Shown piece after piece: positions 1-13,029 of a stretch of 64,000 nt of DNA. This DNA comes from Stratiolaelaps scimitus (Eukaryota > Arthropoda > Arachnida > Mesostigmata > Laelapidae): positions 2,662,001 through 2,726,000 of the forward strand of contig JABWDB010000036.1 in assembly GCA_019614645.1 (NCBI GenBank). The letters run 5' to 3'. The notes below the pieces were generated by a model. That model was not told the origin of the DNA. It did not search any database and saw only the letters and a list, made by a program, of their open reading frames with translations. The translations under genes were made by a program, and so were the position numbers. The number at the start of each line of letters is the position of its first letter. Position 1 is the stretch's first letter.

Positions 1-1145
1 ACGCATAGCAAAACGGAACACGCACAAGGCGTAGTTCAGTTTCCAACCTAAAAGGTGACGAAAACAGGCCACCCAACCTAGGCTCCTCTTGGCTTTGGAG
101 ATTTTTCCTTTCGGTACAAATAACTAACACTGTTCGAGCAGATTTTGGAACAAAAATGAGCTTAGTGGAGTCGGATTCGCTTTCCCACGTTGAGACAAGA
201 CTGTTATAACCAAGGATGTTCTGGTTTGCGAGCACAGGTTTTGAGAATTTCAATATTTCGACGCTCTTTTGGAAATCGTCCTGCAGTACCTGCACAGTGG
301 CCAACTGTCGAATTGGTTCGTATCACCGTAGAGAGACCATATTTTTTGTAGGATAATGGCAAAACGCCACTGGATGATGCAATCTCAGAATTCTGTGATG
401 TTAAATCTGGAAGGAAGCACATTTGTAGACAAGAGTACATACACCGAGGTTGATGCTCAATGTACGTAAATTGACAACAAAAATGTGCCAATGTAGCATA
501 GTATGTACATCTCTTGAGATCAAAGGCACAATCCAAGGTCACGGAAGTGCAAATATGCTCAAATATACTGCATTAACCTTGGAAGACTTCCAGCATTCTA
601 GGTTTCAGGGTAACCTGAATAGTTTAATAGTGGTCACAAATACCACCGTGTATTTCTGAACAAAAATATGTGACTGAACATTCTGGCCGTTCTGTTCTCG
701 CAGCTCCAGAAAACCTGACATATTTCAATCCTCGGATTATACATTTGATCTAAGAACGGGTTCTTCTCCTTTTGCTGAGATTATGTAATTTTGTCCCAAA
801 AATTCCCTTCGGCCAGCTTCAGAACGACATCGCTCTCGAGCGATAGCAGCTCCGAACTAATTCTGCAATTTTATATATATGATATATGATATTGCCTAAC
901 AAAAATAAAACAGAACTAAACGAAAGAAATAAATACATTTTTCGCAACAATATGATCCACTTCGAAGGATTAGCTCAGTTGCGTTCAGTTGTGCGGTTAT
1001 GCACAATTATATAAAATAATATTCAACACTGAAACTGGAATAGGTCACCGGCGTCGTACACGTCCCCTTTGCAAAATGGTCCAAACTCTACCTGATGCTG
1101 CTGTTGTCAGCAGCGTGGAAGGTCCAAATTGGAAACATCAATTTA
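1..1145. other. unassigned sequence
   Basis: No repeat, RNA gene or coding region is recognised. The two overlapping short frames near 204-659 show no family resemblance. Confidence 0.6.
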
Positions 1146-1213
1146 GAGCGGGATAAATGTCTATACTAGAGTTGGCCTTGCCCTACGGGCAGCGGCCAAC
1201 TCTAGTCCCGCTC
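1146..1213. repeat. nested hairpin, 68 bases
   Basis: Two stems are nested around one axis: GAGCGGGA (1146-1153) pairs with TCCCGCTC (1206-1213), and TAGAGTTGGCC (1167-1177) pairs perfectly with GGCCAACTCTA (1194-1204), with TGCCC-TAC-GGGCA at the tip. The core TGCCCTACGGGCAGCG (1179-1194) recurs at 6456-6471. It could be a tiny foldback element or a structured RNA. Confidence 0.75.
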
Positions 1214-1274
1214 GCGATATATTATCATTACATGTTGGAGAAATGGAAAAATTGAGATTCGGGAGTTTCTGAGA

Positions 1275-1367
1275 CGCAGTTCTATGAGTGTCGGCAGGAG
1301 CCTTCGGCTCCTGGCCGACACACGTGACTCTTTTCAGGCTTTCGCAGTTCTATGAGTGTCGGCAGGA
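1275..1367. repeat. 25-bp direct repeats flanking a hairpin
   Basis: The 25-mer beginning CGCAGTTCTATGAGTGTCGG occurs at 1275-1299 and again at 1343-1367, 68 bases apart. The first copy runs into a strong hairpin at 1288-1321 (GTGTCGGCAGGAGCC, loop TTC, GGCTCCTGGCCGACAC, one bulged base). The second copy has lost the right arm. Confidence 0.8.
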
Positions 1368-4300
1368 ATATCGTGAACACTTCTTGTGCGAATTACACCG
1401 TTTTCGAGGCTGGCGAGGTCACTGAAAATTCACATTTGCTCATCGGCGCCAAGTTCTCTCTGTGACTGTTCTGTTATTCTTCACCTGAGACATTCACCTT
1501 CTCAGCAATTTTGAGACCTGCTTTCTCGTTGTTTTCGATGTTAACGGCTAAGAAACCCGCCCTCCTTCACCCGTGTGATTCCGTGGGCCGTCAGGGCGAT
1601 TACACTCACAATAGAAGACAGACACACCCATAGCCAGATACTCACACAACACAACCGAACGTGGTATCCAGCATATGTCAATAATTGACGCTGACACATC
1701 GCCGTCCATCACGGATGCATGTATGCTCGAGGCGGGATCACACCCCGCGGCCCGTAATCGTGCACCACTCGTTAAGCGGATTCTTCAAATAGGTATCTTG
1801 TTCTATTCTGCCAGTGGTACCACAGTCGCATTGTGGGTCACGTCTGTGTTCTTTAGCTCAATCAATAGATTTACTTCAATGTCCGCAGACTTCTGCTGGA
1901 GTAGGGCCGTGCGCCCCTGCCATGTTGGAAATCTTTTTTACACTGTTTGTACGTTTGCATTTTACGATAAATCGAAAACTCACCTTCACTGGTGGCATCA
2001 CGATAAGTTAGCGTGCAGATACTGCTTTGGGTGAGGCTTTATTCCAAGGCTCAATTTGCACGATGAGTGGGAAATCGATCCATCATAGTATGTATATTGA
2101 AAGTAATTAGTAAACTATGGTACAGGTTAGTATAGGGTTGGTGTGCCTTCTTTCTAGCTTATCATTATAGATCGATCTTGATGCCAAATCGTCCCACAGG
2201 CCTCTGTAGCAGGTTCCGGTCAGGCCTTATAGAATCATTGGGAATTATCCTCTATGTTTCATCAAATCTGTCTTTGGCATAATCTCTGAGACACGACAAT
2301 TAATCGGTGTACCCGCTTGCAATGTCTAGAACAAACTGATCTTCAACTATTAACTCCTCAAGAATTTCTCTTGAAATATTAGCGATCACGAAGCTTAAGC
2401 CCCGAACTTTCGACAGAATGTAAGGAAATCACACTCACCCCATCAAACAGCACAGGTGCCGAATGGCTGTTTCCACTCATCATGCAGTTTAGCTATCCGA
2501 TACCAAGTACACTGAGACAAGCCGACCTATTTTATCCCGATTTCGGGTCCCACTTGTAATTAATCTGTAGTTAAGCGAAATGTAAATTTTATAATTATCA
2601 TTGGTTCATTGGTTCCAATGGAAGCGATGGTATAACTTCTCTACGAGAGAAAGGCGCTGCAAAAAGAGGGATCCTCCGCGCTTGACGCCGGTAGCCTGGA
2701 TCAGCCTGTGGAAGACTCCTTCGAGGAAATTCGCAGTGAGGGGGCCGTGGCCGCCTAATGTCTCGTAGGCAGAGGGGAGAAGAGGTGTGTTTCTCATCAA
2801 CACCATAAGCAAACAACTGTTTTCGCATTTCTAAACATGTAAATGAAATCATTTAAAGAACAGAGCGCAACTGGTCACGCCAGACTATTAAATCGTCGAA
2901 ACAAATGAGGACAGTGAAAATAATTCGAATCAAACTAAAGCTGTGTGACACCTACTCTATACAATTAACATCGTCATAACCTCACTGGATCATTATCTAT
3001 TTTTCACATTATCTCACTCAAATTAATTATATATAATATATATATATGTATAATTCCCGTGGCCATGCCGTGATTATCTTTAATTATATGTCTTACATGT
3101 CGCCTGCTACAAGCTCAGCTACAGCCCCCTTACCGTGTAAAGAGAAAGCCCACCTTACAGCCTAATCTAATCTTCCTCCTACTTAATAAGCTAATTAAAA
3201 TTGCTTCATGAGCAATTACTTTCAATGAGAGTACTGATATATTATGCAAGACGTCTTCACGTGTGCAGTTGTGTATGATTATATTATATTTCGGGTGGCT
3301 GCCGTTCAGACTGGCCTCCTGCGAATTTCGTGCTAAACCACTATACCTATGGTGTCTAAATTGACATGGATATTATATAGTAAGTGAATTCACCGTCCAG
3401 CTGCAGCATGCAGGTGGCATTGACGGAACTGTAATATGGAGATGGCGAAATGATGCCAATGAGTGTTGGGGACTATTGTAGGCATCTGGCTTGAGATGTA
3501 ACCTTCCAGTTTGGTCCGGTGTTGTTGATTTGTTTGTTTAAGGCTTCTGTAACTTTTGATTCGTTCGATTAGCGGCTCATCCGACTGTAGTGAACGAAAC
3601 GATCCAAGGGCCAATCAATATGGTGTGAGTCGTATATAGCACAATCCCAAAGCAAAACGTACCTATTCCTGTTGAAGAGTTTCAAAGGTTCGACTTCTCG
3701 TACGCAAACACAGGCCCAGTGTGTTTGACTGGATTTGTTACCGATGGTTACACGTCTCGTGCAATCATAGGGGATGATGTTTTCACTGGCTGACGTGTAG
3801 AGCATTCGGTAGAGTTTCAACTCTGTAATCCCAGTGAGTCCGTCAAACTCGTCAGGCAGGAAGGGCTCACCCGGCAGTGTTTCGTGTACAGTGGACACAA
3901 TCGTCGGAGCCAAATTGCACCAAAATCCCCTTACCTCTTTAGCTGTTCCTCACTCTTCCACTGGGAAGCGTAAGAAATATCGCTTCTATGTTTCCACTAC
4001 ATCGTTCTACTCGATGTGTTGTCTCACGGAGTTTTTTTCCTGACGACCGATGGATGAACGTTGCACGAGAATGGACCGGGTTGTCTGATCTCAGACCTCA
4101 GCTCTGCTGAGGTCCGATAGTGAACGCCGTGTGGTGTTTGTTTGTTTTTCTCGCAAACCCGAAAATCCACAGTGATATCAACGGTGCGCGTATGACTACA
4201 CGGCTCCCACCTGATTATTAGCAAGTGGCAGAAATGCCACCATTGTCAATAGGTTCATTAGTTAGGGCATGTCAGAGTAAACAACGACAATCGCTATAAT

Positions 4301-7300
4301 ACAGCCATTTCGACATTTTATGAGCTTGTGTCATACTGGAAAACATGGGAGGATTAAGAGCCCAACAGCAAACAGTCGGTCCGTCTCGGTAGCGATGGAA
4401 AGGCGGGGATGGATGTTTTCCTTGTTCCCTCTGTTTACCTGGACGCTTCCCAGCATTGGTCCACGACGACGATTGATCACTTTGTGTTATGGCCCAACAG
4501 CAGTGTACCTACTCCTAGGTCAGGTCCACTCTCTAAGGTCTCTGGCTATCTCCTCGTCGCAACCCGCGTAAGTCAAAGCGCTGGGTACCGCACACAATGG
4601 ATCGTCCACTAGACGGCCGTTACGGATCTTTACTGGGGAGTGGGCTACTTCTCGTTCTCAACGAGAGCTCGAAGGGGAGCTCAGGTCGCGAGACACTCAA
4701 TAGGCAATGAGGACCCTAGCGGGGAGCCCGCCTCGCACACGAGTGCTGAGGAGCCCCCGACTCGATAATTACCTGGTATACAATAAGTCAGCTTGTCGTA
4801 GCACGGCATGTATGTGGACGACTCGAATAGACTGCTGTGATAGGCGCTATACATCTGAACAGATCTGTAGCTATTGAAGCATGTTAGCAGCAGTCGAACA
4901 TATCTCCACAAGGAGGTCACAATAAGTGGCAATAACCACCATCCACATTGTCGCTGTAGGGATACAATTTTGGCTATTGTGCTTGCCCTTCTACAAACCC
5001 ATTTTTGTGACATCGCACTATCGTACGGCGATCTCAATCTAGCCAGGAATATTTGCGGCGGGTTAGATCCAACGTCAGCTATCGCTGTCGAAGAATCGGA
5101 TATATATTTGGATTTGAACTGACAGCCACACATATGAGGTGTCCAATGCGCAAACCACGAAGGTTTGCATTGACTATTTGACTCATCGAAATCTGCTGAG
5201 CGTATCGCAATATCGAAACACGGTCACTAGACACCTTGGTTTGCCGGTCATGAACATCATTACACCCGAGATGTGTTCGCCGGACATTCTAACAACGTTA
5301 TCCGGTCCACTGCGAACGGGAACCGACAGTGGGACATTCTAGCTCGGCAAGCAAAATCGCAACGAGTAGAAGACAAACAATTACTCTGAACACAAACAAA
5401 ATAACCACCATCATAAGTGAACACTCGGCGAAAACGATTTGTCTGCATTCATCGTTTACATACACGAATCGTACGTGAAGTAATACCAATATGAAATCAA
5501 AATCTGACTACCATACTCTCATTGGACTTCGTTAATTCGAAGATTTGCCACCCCCTCTCGCGTTGTCCGATATCTGGCCATTGGTCACCTAACGTGTTAC
5601 GCCGTTCATCATCGTTCCACGTAAATTTTCCGGGCAACTCTCAGACTTGACAAACAGTTGACGTCCACGATAGAGCTGCATTTGGCATTGCTCCATACGA
5701 CGGACCCCTGCAAACGTAAGTTGGCAACGGCGGGGATTGGTCACACCTTTATGTGCGGTCAACGCACATGCAGCCACCCTGAGAATTTTCTCATAATTAA
5801 CAATTTGTGTCAAATGTATCGCCCTAACGTTGGCGAGTTTCAAATTTACATTCAATGTCTCAGCATCTCGATGATTCGTGTCACATCGCCTCGCAGAGAA
5901 TCGAGAGTGACAAAAGTGTCACTTTACTTTTCAATTTTTTCCCCTCCCGATTGTCTTCAAGATGAAAAAGCCCAGTCGTGAGCCTGATTGATACATGCCA
6001 CTCATCTATGCTTCAAGCCTGCTCCCCTTTGTATACTCTTCGTCGGTAGCGAAGTGAAATGTATTCTAAGAGACAATGATTACCCGTAGCCTGAATTTGA
6101 TCAGACTATCATTTGTTCTCTACGAAAGAAGCTTTGGAGGGATGCTTGCTTAGTCCAATATTGTGGCCTTGGAAAAAAAAGACTAAAATGTGAGATAGTC
6201 AGTTTTCAACCTGTACAGTTCTGTCATACGCATCTCTCTTCCTTCTGTATGCCACCAAGTGATGCTAGCTTCGAGAGAGAGAGAGAGAGCAGTAACGGGA
6301 TGATTCAGTATGGGCCTGATCAGTGGAAGGTAATCGTCATCCTGCAGAAGGACGTCCAAGGCTCTTTCTCACTTCTACTTGCTATAGAATGAAGTGTTTG
6401 TTGGTTGCCATTTCTCACGGGCCGTTCCTTGCGTTTCGTACTTGCTTAAGGGCTGTGCCCTACGGGCAGCGTTTGCCCAAACGTACCGTCCCCGTTAAAT
6501 CCGCTGTCTGCGTAGAGAGCTACTGTATTCTCTATCTGCAGTTCCACCTTCCGCAGACCACAAAATGACCTCGCCCATGGTCTTACCTGCAATGCAAACG
6601 GTCACTCCGACCAGTCTCTGGCAGCAACACCCGCCGCGAAAGAGATACTCACACAGAGAAGCTGAAATTCAACGGTGTCATAATAACGGCCAGTGAAATC
6701 GAGAAACTCTTATCTATAATGACAAATATGGAACGGAATGATGACCAACCGTACGAGATGATGTTCGTAGACACGTAAGGGAAACCCAGTCCTCTCGAGA
6801 GTGGCATCGATGTTTGAACGTATACGAAACGCAGCTCCAAAGAGTTACGTTTTCTTGTGAAAGATCCACATCGAGTCTCTATGGCGGCTTGCGTAACCGT
6901 TTTTTTCAGCGCCACATTGTTGCGTGACGTACTTTCTAAACACCCCGTATTTAGGCGTGTGGTTGATAAGTGTTAAAATGCTATAACATAGCAGTGAACG
7001 TTGCTTAAACGCTGGGATATCACCGGCTTGCACATAAAGCTTCGGCAATGCCGTCCAAACTAAACAGTCAGCGTCAATATCAAGCTGTCCAATCCGTTTA
7101 TGTCATATGTGTGACCGACTAAATCCTCGGGTCCCGCTCGATCGGTCTGGCTTGCCAAAGGAATTCCTATTTGGAGCAGCTGGACATGACAGCTGGAAAA
7201 TTGACTGAAACTGCTTGTGACTTTTGTCGGATTACAGGTGGTTTTGACAATATCAGAGCATTGCGTCAAGACGTAAGTTCTCATATCGGACGGATGTACA

Positions 7301-9430
7301 CTATGTTGCTTACGGGCTGGCGTGAGACTTGTGTTCTGGTTGGTGCTTGTAGGTACAGTACATGCGCGTATCCATAAGGTGGAATTGTGGGTACCGAGAA
7401 AATCACTGACGTTCATTCCGACGTCGAATTCGACATTATCTAGAGGTCACTCGGGCTTTCGACATTGACAGAATGTGCCATTACTTAATGTGTTTTCTAT
7501 GTAATTAAGTTTTCTGTTGATAACACACAATTATGAATACGTTTCTGTGTAGTCCATAAATGATGGTATTTAGCGAAGCAGGACCCCAAAAAATACTGGC
7601 TGAGTTGAATGCGCCGATTAATTCCACGCGAACACCTATGACGATACCGCTGTCGGCTGCCTGTTACTGGACTATGTATCACAGACATTTACATTTCATA
7701 GCCAATGCATCTCTACTGCTCTACTCTAGTCCCGGCGAGAGGCGAAGACTGTGCCTTAATCAGTTTGACCTTCGAATAAACTCCAACGTTTGAAAAGGCC
7801 TAGGGCACCCATCCAAAAAGTGTTGATTTGTGCAAAAAACTGACCCGCACATAAAATGTATACGGCAGAAACACTCATCGCCAGTGCACGCTAGCCTTGG
7901 ATATGTGGCCGTATATGTAGCTCTAGAAGGAAAGCCTAGCCCTATGCTATTTTGATATGCACTTGTCCAGTGGGGGCGTTCCATCCTCAACATCGTGTGA
8001 TTGACAAGAAAAAGGGGTATCAGATAGCATGAGGGCTCATGTCGCACGCAGTAACAACAGCAATAGAAGCCAATGAAGCGAGAACGAAATGCCTGGTGGA
8101 CAACAGTGTCAACGACAACCACAACGACGAGAAGCAGAAAGACCGGCAGCGACCGGTAGCGACATATTATAAGTAAACAGTACCAAACCGGTTAGGCTTA
8201 CCAACGAAGATGGAAACAACAACAACAAAGGACATTTCCATACGGACGAGAAATCATGGATTAATAACACACCGTACAATTGGCTGACTTGGGACAGTGA
8301 GACAATCTCTCATTGAAGCATCTTTGTGGCTCGAAGGAAGACAACACTCGTTCATGGATCGTTGACGGAGCTTGTTCTTTAGTAGCAAGACTAGGGCATT
8401 TTTCGGTGGGATACGCGAGTAGAGGCAGTCTGGTGTCATTGTTCGAGACAGGTAGACGGCTTTGCACACCGAGCAAGCCAACCAGCCCTCGTCTGTTGTT
8501 GATGCTGTTGCTTTCTGCACCTTCCGTCGAGTATCTCGCGCCGTATGCCGCATTTGCTATGTTGTTGTGTTGCCGCTACGTACCGCCATAAGTATGCGCG
8601 CGTCTTCATTTCAGCAGAACCACCCTTTATGTTCAAGGCAGAAGCCCCCAGGCGTGTCCTCCATCACGCTGAGGCGAGATCGGTTGTGGCAGCTCGTATT
8701 CCTCATAGCTACACCAGGATGCCGGGGGAACGGGGGGAGTGGGGTCTAGCGTGCACTAACATACAGTGAGAACATCCATAAGAGCAAAGTGTAGTGGTAG
8801 TAGTAGTAGCCGTATACATCCGAACTGCGTCTCACAGCTGGCGACAGCCAGGCGGTAAGCACAAACACAGGCGGAACAGGAACGGAACCGACACGTCCAG
8901 ATGGGGCTCTATGTGTGATGTGCAGGGTCTACAAGCCCAGCGTTCGTACTGCAAGAGTAGAGGGATTCACCATGTCATATACGATAGGGGAAGGCTATTG
9001 AAAAAGAATCCCAGAGCTGTGCATACATTCAAGTCCGTGAAAGATGACCTTGTCATAAGCGATTCCGCTGGAAAAACCTGACCGGGTTAGTAACTGACAA
9101 GAGCTGACAGTTACAAACGATAATGGCCACATAGCCATTTTGGGACACCGCGTAATGTGAGCTACTATACTGCTATACTGCAATGGTAAGGAATCTGATT
9201 CCTGGTAGATCTAACTGAGAATTCCGCCTATGGTGTTCAACTGTTCTCTGCTATGCTCCACACGGTACATTGTCCATTGGTAGTCCTCAAGCCTCTGTCA
9301 CGAACCGTATGAGATAACCATTATTCTCCCGTCAGGAGACCTTCGTATCGTTATATTATCTGTCGAAAATGTTTAATTCTACTTATACCACTCCCACAAT
9401 AAGCAAGCATTCGTTACATTTGCCAGATCC
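1368..9430. other. unassigned AT-rich sequence
   Basis: About 8 kb without a recognisable gene or full repeat. It contains a (GA)n tract near 6278-6290 and the hairpin core at 6456-6471 that is shared with 1179-1194. Minus-strand frames at 3569-3913 and 4681-5133 are the longest and match nothing known to me. Confidence 0.6.
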
Positions 9431-10440
9431 TCTGGGTGGTCCCTCCTCGATCACCTGTTATTTTCACAGTGGAGATTTCCGCCAATTGCCCGAAACATCA
9501 CTCGCTCATCGACGGCACGAAGTCGCCTGCCGTTGCTGCTGCTGCTGCCGGAGAGGGGAGTCAGCTGCCTCGTCTTTCCGCCTGGTGTTCCACTCGACCA
9601 ATTCATTGCAACAGACGCCCCCCTGTCCCGATCCAAGAGGATAACAAGAAAGATGTGCGGTCGGTCAGACAGCCATCGCAAGTCGCTCAACGCAGACTGC
9701 AAAGTCAGTCGAGACAGCCTCTTCCTCGGCGGGAAATAAAAAAAAACCAACTCAGGGGAGCGGCAAAGACCGCCACACCTCCCTACCTCTCCGGGGGCTC
9801 GTCCGTCCCAGAAGAGAAACGGGCGAAAACCAAGAAGGATCTTTCATCCTGGCAGATACGAAATGCACTTGCTGTGTGTGTCTGTCTGGCGGAACCTACA
9901 AACGCTGGCGAGTCTGTCCATTGGCCCGTTCGTTCCCCTTCTCTGCCTTCGTTATATGGATTGCGTCGCGTATAAATATCACTCGAGTAGATACGTAGAT
10001 AGATTGGTTTGGTAGACGAGGGGAGAGGAGCAATCGTTATCCAACGCCGAAGGTAGTCGCGAGATAGGTAAAAACAGGTGCAGTGACGATCACCCGCTTA
10101 CAGTTTGTCCTGGCCGATCGGCGGCGACTCGCCGGCGGGCGCTTGGAGGACGCTTGCGGAACGCCGTCGTCCTTGTAGTTGCCGTCCTTATCGGTGGTGG
10201 CGTCGACGGCTGCATCGGCATCCCACATCTTCCCGAGACCATGTACAATTATGAATGTGCTCACGACGACACACGGTCAGAGCGACAGACGGCTGCAGCT
10301 TGGCTCCGACACCGACAGGTGTACCAGCCAGAACACTGATGGTTGTGGCGGAGCGAGAAATTCTCTGCAGGTGCGATCAGACGGCTCGGAAATACGGATA
10401 ACGACGCCAAACCCGAACTTGGGGAAGAGCGCTGCCGAAG
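9430..10440. other. GC-rich low-complexity patch
   Basis: CpG-rich sequence with GCT repeats near 9535 and overlapping open frames on both strands. A TATAAATA occurs near 9971. The minus-strand frame at 10037-10264 has coding-like codons ending at an ACT-GTAAGC donor-like site, but no homology. It could be an exon or promoter region of an unseen gene. Confidence 0.4.
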
Positions 10441-11070
10441 GTAGCTCGAATTATGTGGCAATGTTTCTGGAATTGGTTCGGTGGAGAAGATGTATTGTTA
10501 TTGTACATTGTGCATCTGTATAATGTGCATTTGCTCTCTAATTACTTTTAACGACTCAGTGGTGTCTACAAATACTGCAACATGTATGAACAGAATAAAT
10601 GCGCCTTATATAAACAGAGGTCAAAGAATCCAATTGATGGGGACGGCTAGTTTCCCTAGAAGTGGCAACCATAAGAGCTGAAACAAGAAGTGCGCGCCAG
10701 TGTTATATAGTGCATACCGTTGTCGCCTTTGGCAATTAGTCAGTTCGTTTACACAAAGCGAAAAATCAATTCGAATATGATTTTTCCCGACCAATAATCA
10801 CTTTGTTGAAGGATGAGGTTTGTTTGACACCCTGAATCTTTATTGGAGTGTGAGACGGGACCTGGCAGTTACAGCTCTTTTGAGTGCAGACGCAAATACT
10901 TTTGCGAATGTCTGACCCTCCTTGTTCGCTTGTATATCCTCGCCATGACGCATGTTCCAAGGGGGATGTTGGGTTTACTTTCTTCTCTGATGTGCAGTTT
11001 AAAATCGTCGCCCATTGGGAAAACGCCATTTCTGCTACATATTGCAATGCTGTGTAAATCCTCCTTGGGG
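10441..11070. other. unassigned sequence
   Basis: No gene or repeat recognised between the GC-rich patch and the SINE. Confidence 0.55.
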
Positions 11071-11240
11071 TAGGTGAAGGTATTAGGTGAAAGTTTATTA
11101 GTCTATCAAAGGAACTGCAATTCTTACAGTACCTAAGTTGTTCTATATGTCATCATCAGGTCGCGGGACTCGAACCTACCCCCTCCGACTTTCTACTGTC
11201 AGAGACTTAGCCATCGTCCAACCGCCACCGCGCTGATCTC
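11071..11240 (-). repeat. SINE family A, near full-length copy
   Basis: Read on the minus strand, this copy has a tRNA-derived head with a good RNA polymerase III B box, GGTTCGAGTCC (11166-11176 on the plus strand), and a weaker A-box region about 50 bases upstream of it. After the head come a short body (ACATATAGAACAACTTAGG), GCAGTTCCTTT, an AATAAA-like AATAAAC and a pyrimidine-rich tail of CTTTCACC/CCTTCACC units. The same order recurs at 40.9 kb and 46.1 kb. It is non-coding and non-autonomous, and presumably depends on a LINE reverse transcriptase. Confidence 0.8.
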
Positions 11241-13029
11241 TAACGCTACTCAGTGTGGTTGGTTATGAAGATGGGTTAGTAAGCGTGACAACAAAATCTC
11301 AGCTAGATAAAAAAAGAATTACATGAATGTTAATCCTATGCACTCATGCAGGAACTCGACCCAAACCAAGATCGATCTAATTGTGCACAGTGACATACGA
11401 GGCTGAAACGTAAAATACAGCATCATTACCCTCATCTAGCCATTATATATAATAATAATAATAAAAAAGGCTATTCGAAGGTGACTACTTTTTTGCATTT
11501 TTTTATTGTATTTAACCCCCGTACGAAGCGGCTGCGCTGTAAAACGTTTCGACGCTACTCTGATGCGCCATCGTCTCCCAAGCTTTCAAAGAAGCTCACC
11601 ACCGGGCCGGTGCTAAGAGGCGCAGTCTACGCGACACCCCTAACACGCCAGGGTTTTATGCCAACCGGTAGGTAGTCTGGCGCTGCTGCCGTCACGAAGC
11701 ACGGCCTTCGTCTCTGCGGCTTCCCGCGGAAAGCCGTGGAGCCTCTGCCTGCTCTTCTGACGGTTTCTGTCGACCGCCCATGTCGCGTTATCGTCCCCTG
11801 CTGTGCGGATGGCAAGAGGCTGGGGGACTTCCGTAGCCCGGGGCAAGTCTCCCTTTACTTCAGGACTCACTCAAGCCCCTCGCTCTCTCTCTCTCTCTCT
11901 CTCTCCATGTTCCTTTTGCGCGCGTCTCTCACTGGCCGTTCGCAGTTTCCCCCGTTCCCATAACCTTCTATAACCCTAACTTCACACTGCCACCCTCAAG
12001 GTTCGTGCGTTCGTACGCTGAAGCGTGGCTTGGTTGGTTGGTTGGTCGGTAGCTCGGTCTGTCTGTGGCTCGGTGGGACGATCGGACGGCACGGGCGGGG
12101 GGCAGGGGGATGCCAGCGGCGGACTCAGCAATCATGGACGCCGGCGGACGGACGAGCGGCCTTAAGCGCATAGATACGCGGTGGTGGCGCAGACGTCCTC
12201 CGTCGAGTAGAAGCAGGGCAAAAAACTTTCGATGGCCATCGCCATCCTGTGTGGCCAGCAGGCCCTACGTCGAGCGCCGGATGTTGGCCCGAGACCACAG
12301 CACTAATAATGCTTGGTTTTCTTCTTTGCCTTATCTGACTCATCAACATCATCGGTAGTGGCGGCGGCGGCGGCAGCAAAATCTTCATCTCGGATATCGG
12401 GGCAGGACAGACACACGGAAAGCGAGAAAGGAACGTCGAGTTCCTCCATTCAAAGGGACCTCCGTTCATTTGGCCTCTTCACCGCCAAGTTGAGATAATA
12501 AGTCCAAGACCTGAGCACCGAGTTCGGTGACGATGCGCGGATTTATCGTGAGGCTATGACTTGTTCGGTAAATCGTATGTCGCCAAGGCGTACTTGCCTT
12601 CTCCATGTTTGTGCTGCTATTGTCGTTATTGCCAGCTCGAATTGAGGAAAATCAATTGGTCGAGAGACGCGTTTGTTTTGCTGTATCTAAATCATCTTAG
12701 GTATTTAACATGATACGCCAGGCAAGTGTATCCGTGTTCGATTTCAATGTAATGTGTAAAGCCATACTTTGGGCTAACGGTCACTCAATCGGATACATAT
12801 CACAACAATATGTAGCATGTGTCTCGATACAACTTACGTCTACTTTGGGCTCCTCGCACAAACCGGCTGAGACCCAATTGCACAAATATACAGGCCAGAT
12901 ATGGAGAGCCACACTTCGGCTCGCTACCGATTAGACATTTTCGAACTGTCCATCCTTCGCAAACTGAGCGATATCCTTCTGATATCTAAAAGTAAGATGA
13001 CATTCTACTGCCGATACTTTATAAAAAGC
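11241..13029. other. unassigned, with GC-rich patch 11540-12500
   Basis: Contains the (CT)n tract, GGTT and GGC repeats and overlapping frames on both strands without recognisable protein. Sequence from 12700 may include more decayed LINE, but nothing is identifiable before 13030. Confidence 0.5.
11883..11905. repeat. (CT)n microsatellite
   Basis: About 11 CT units in a GC-rich patch. Confidence 0.95.

Noticed and set aside
3569..3913. minus-strand frame with an LPDEFDGLTGITELKL stretch resembling a leucine-rich repeat
   Set aside because: A single repeat-like segment with no second repeat unit; likely chance.
4681..5133. minus-strand frame with a faint Sushi-like Cys/Gly pattern at its end
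   Set aside because: Only two cysteines fit and the domain's Trp and spacing are absent.
9965..10000. TATAAATA as a core promoter
   Set aside because: No convincing initiator or downstream first exon; TATA-like words are frequent in this sequence.
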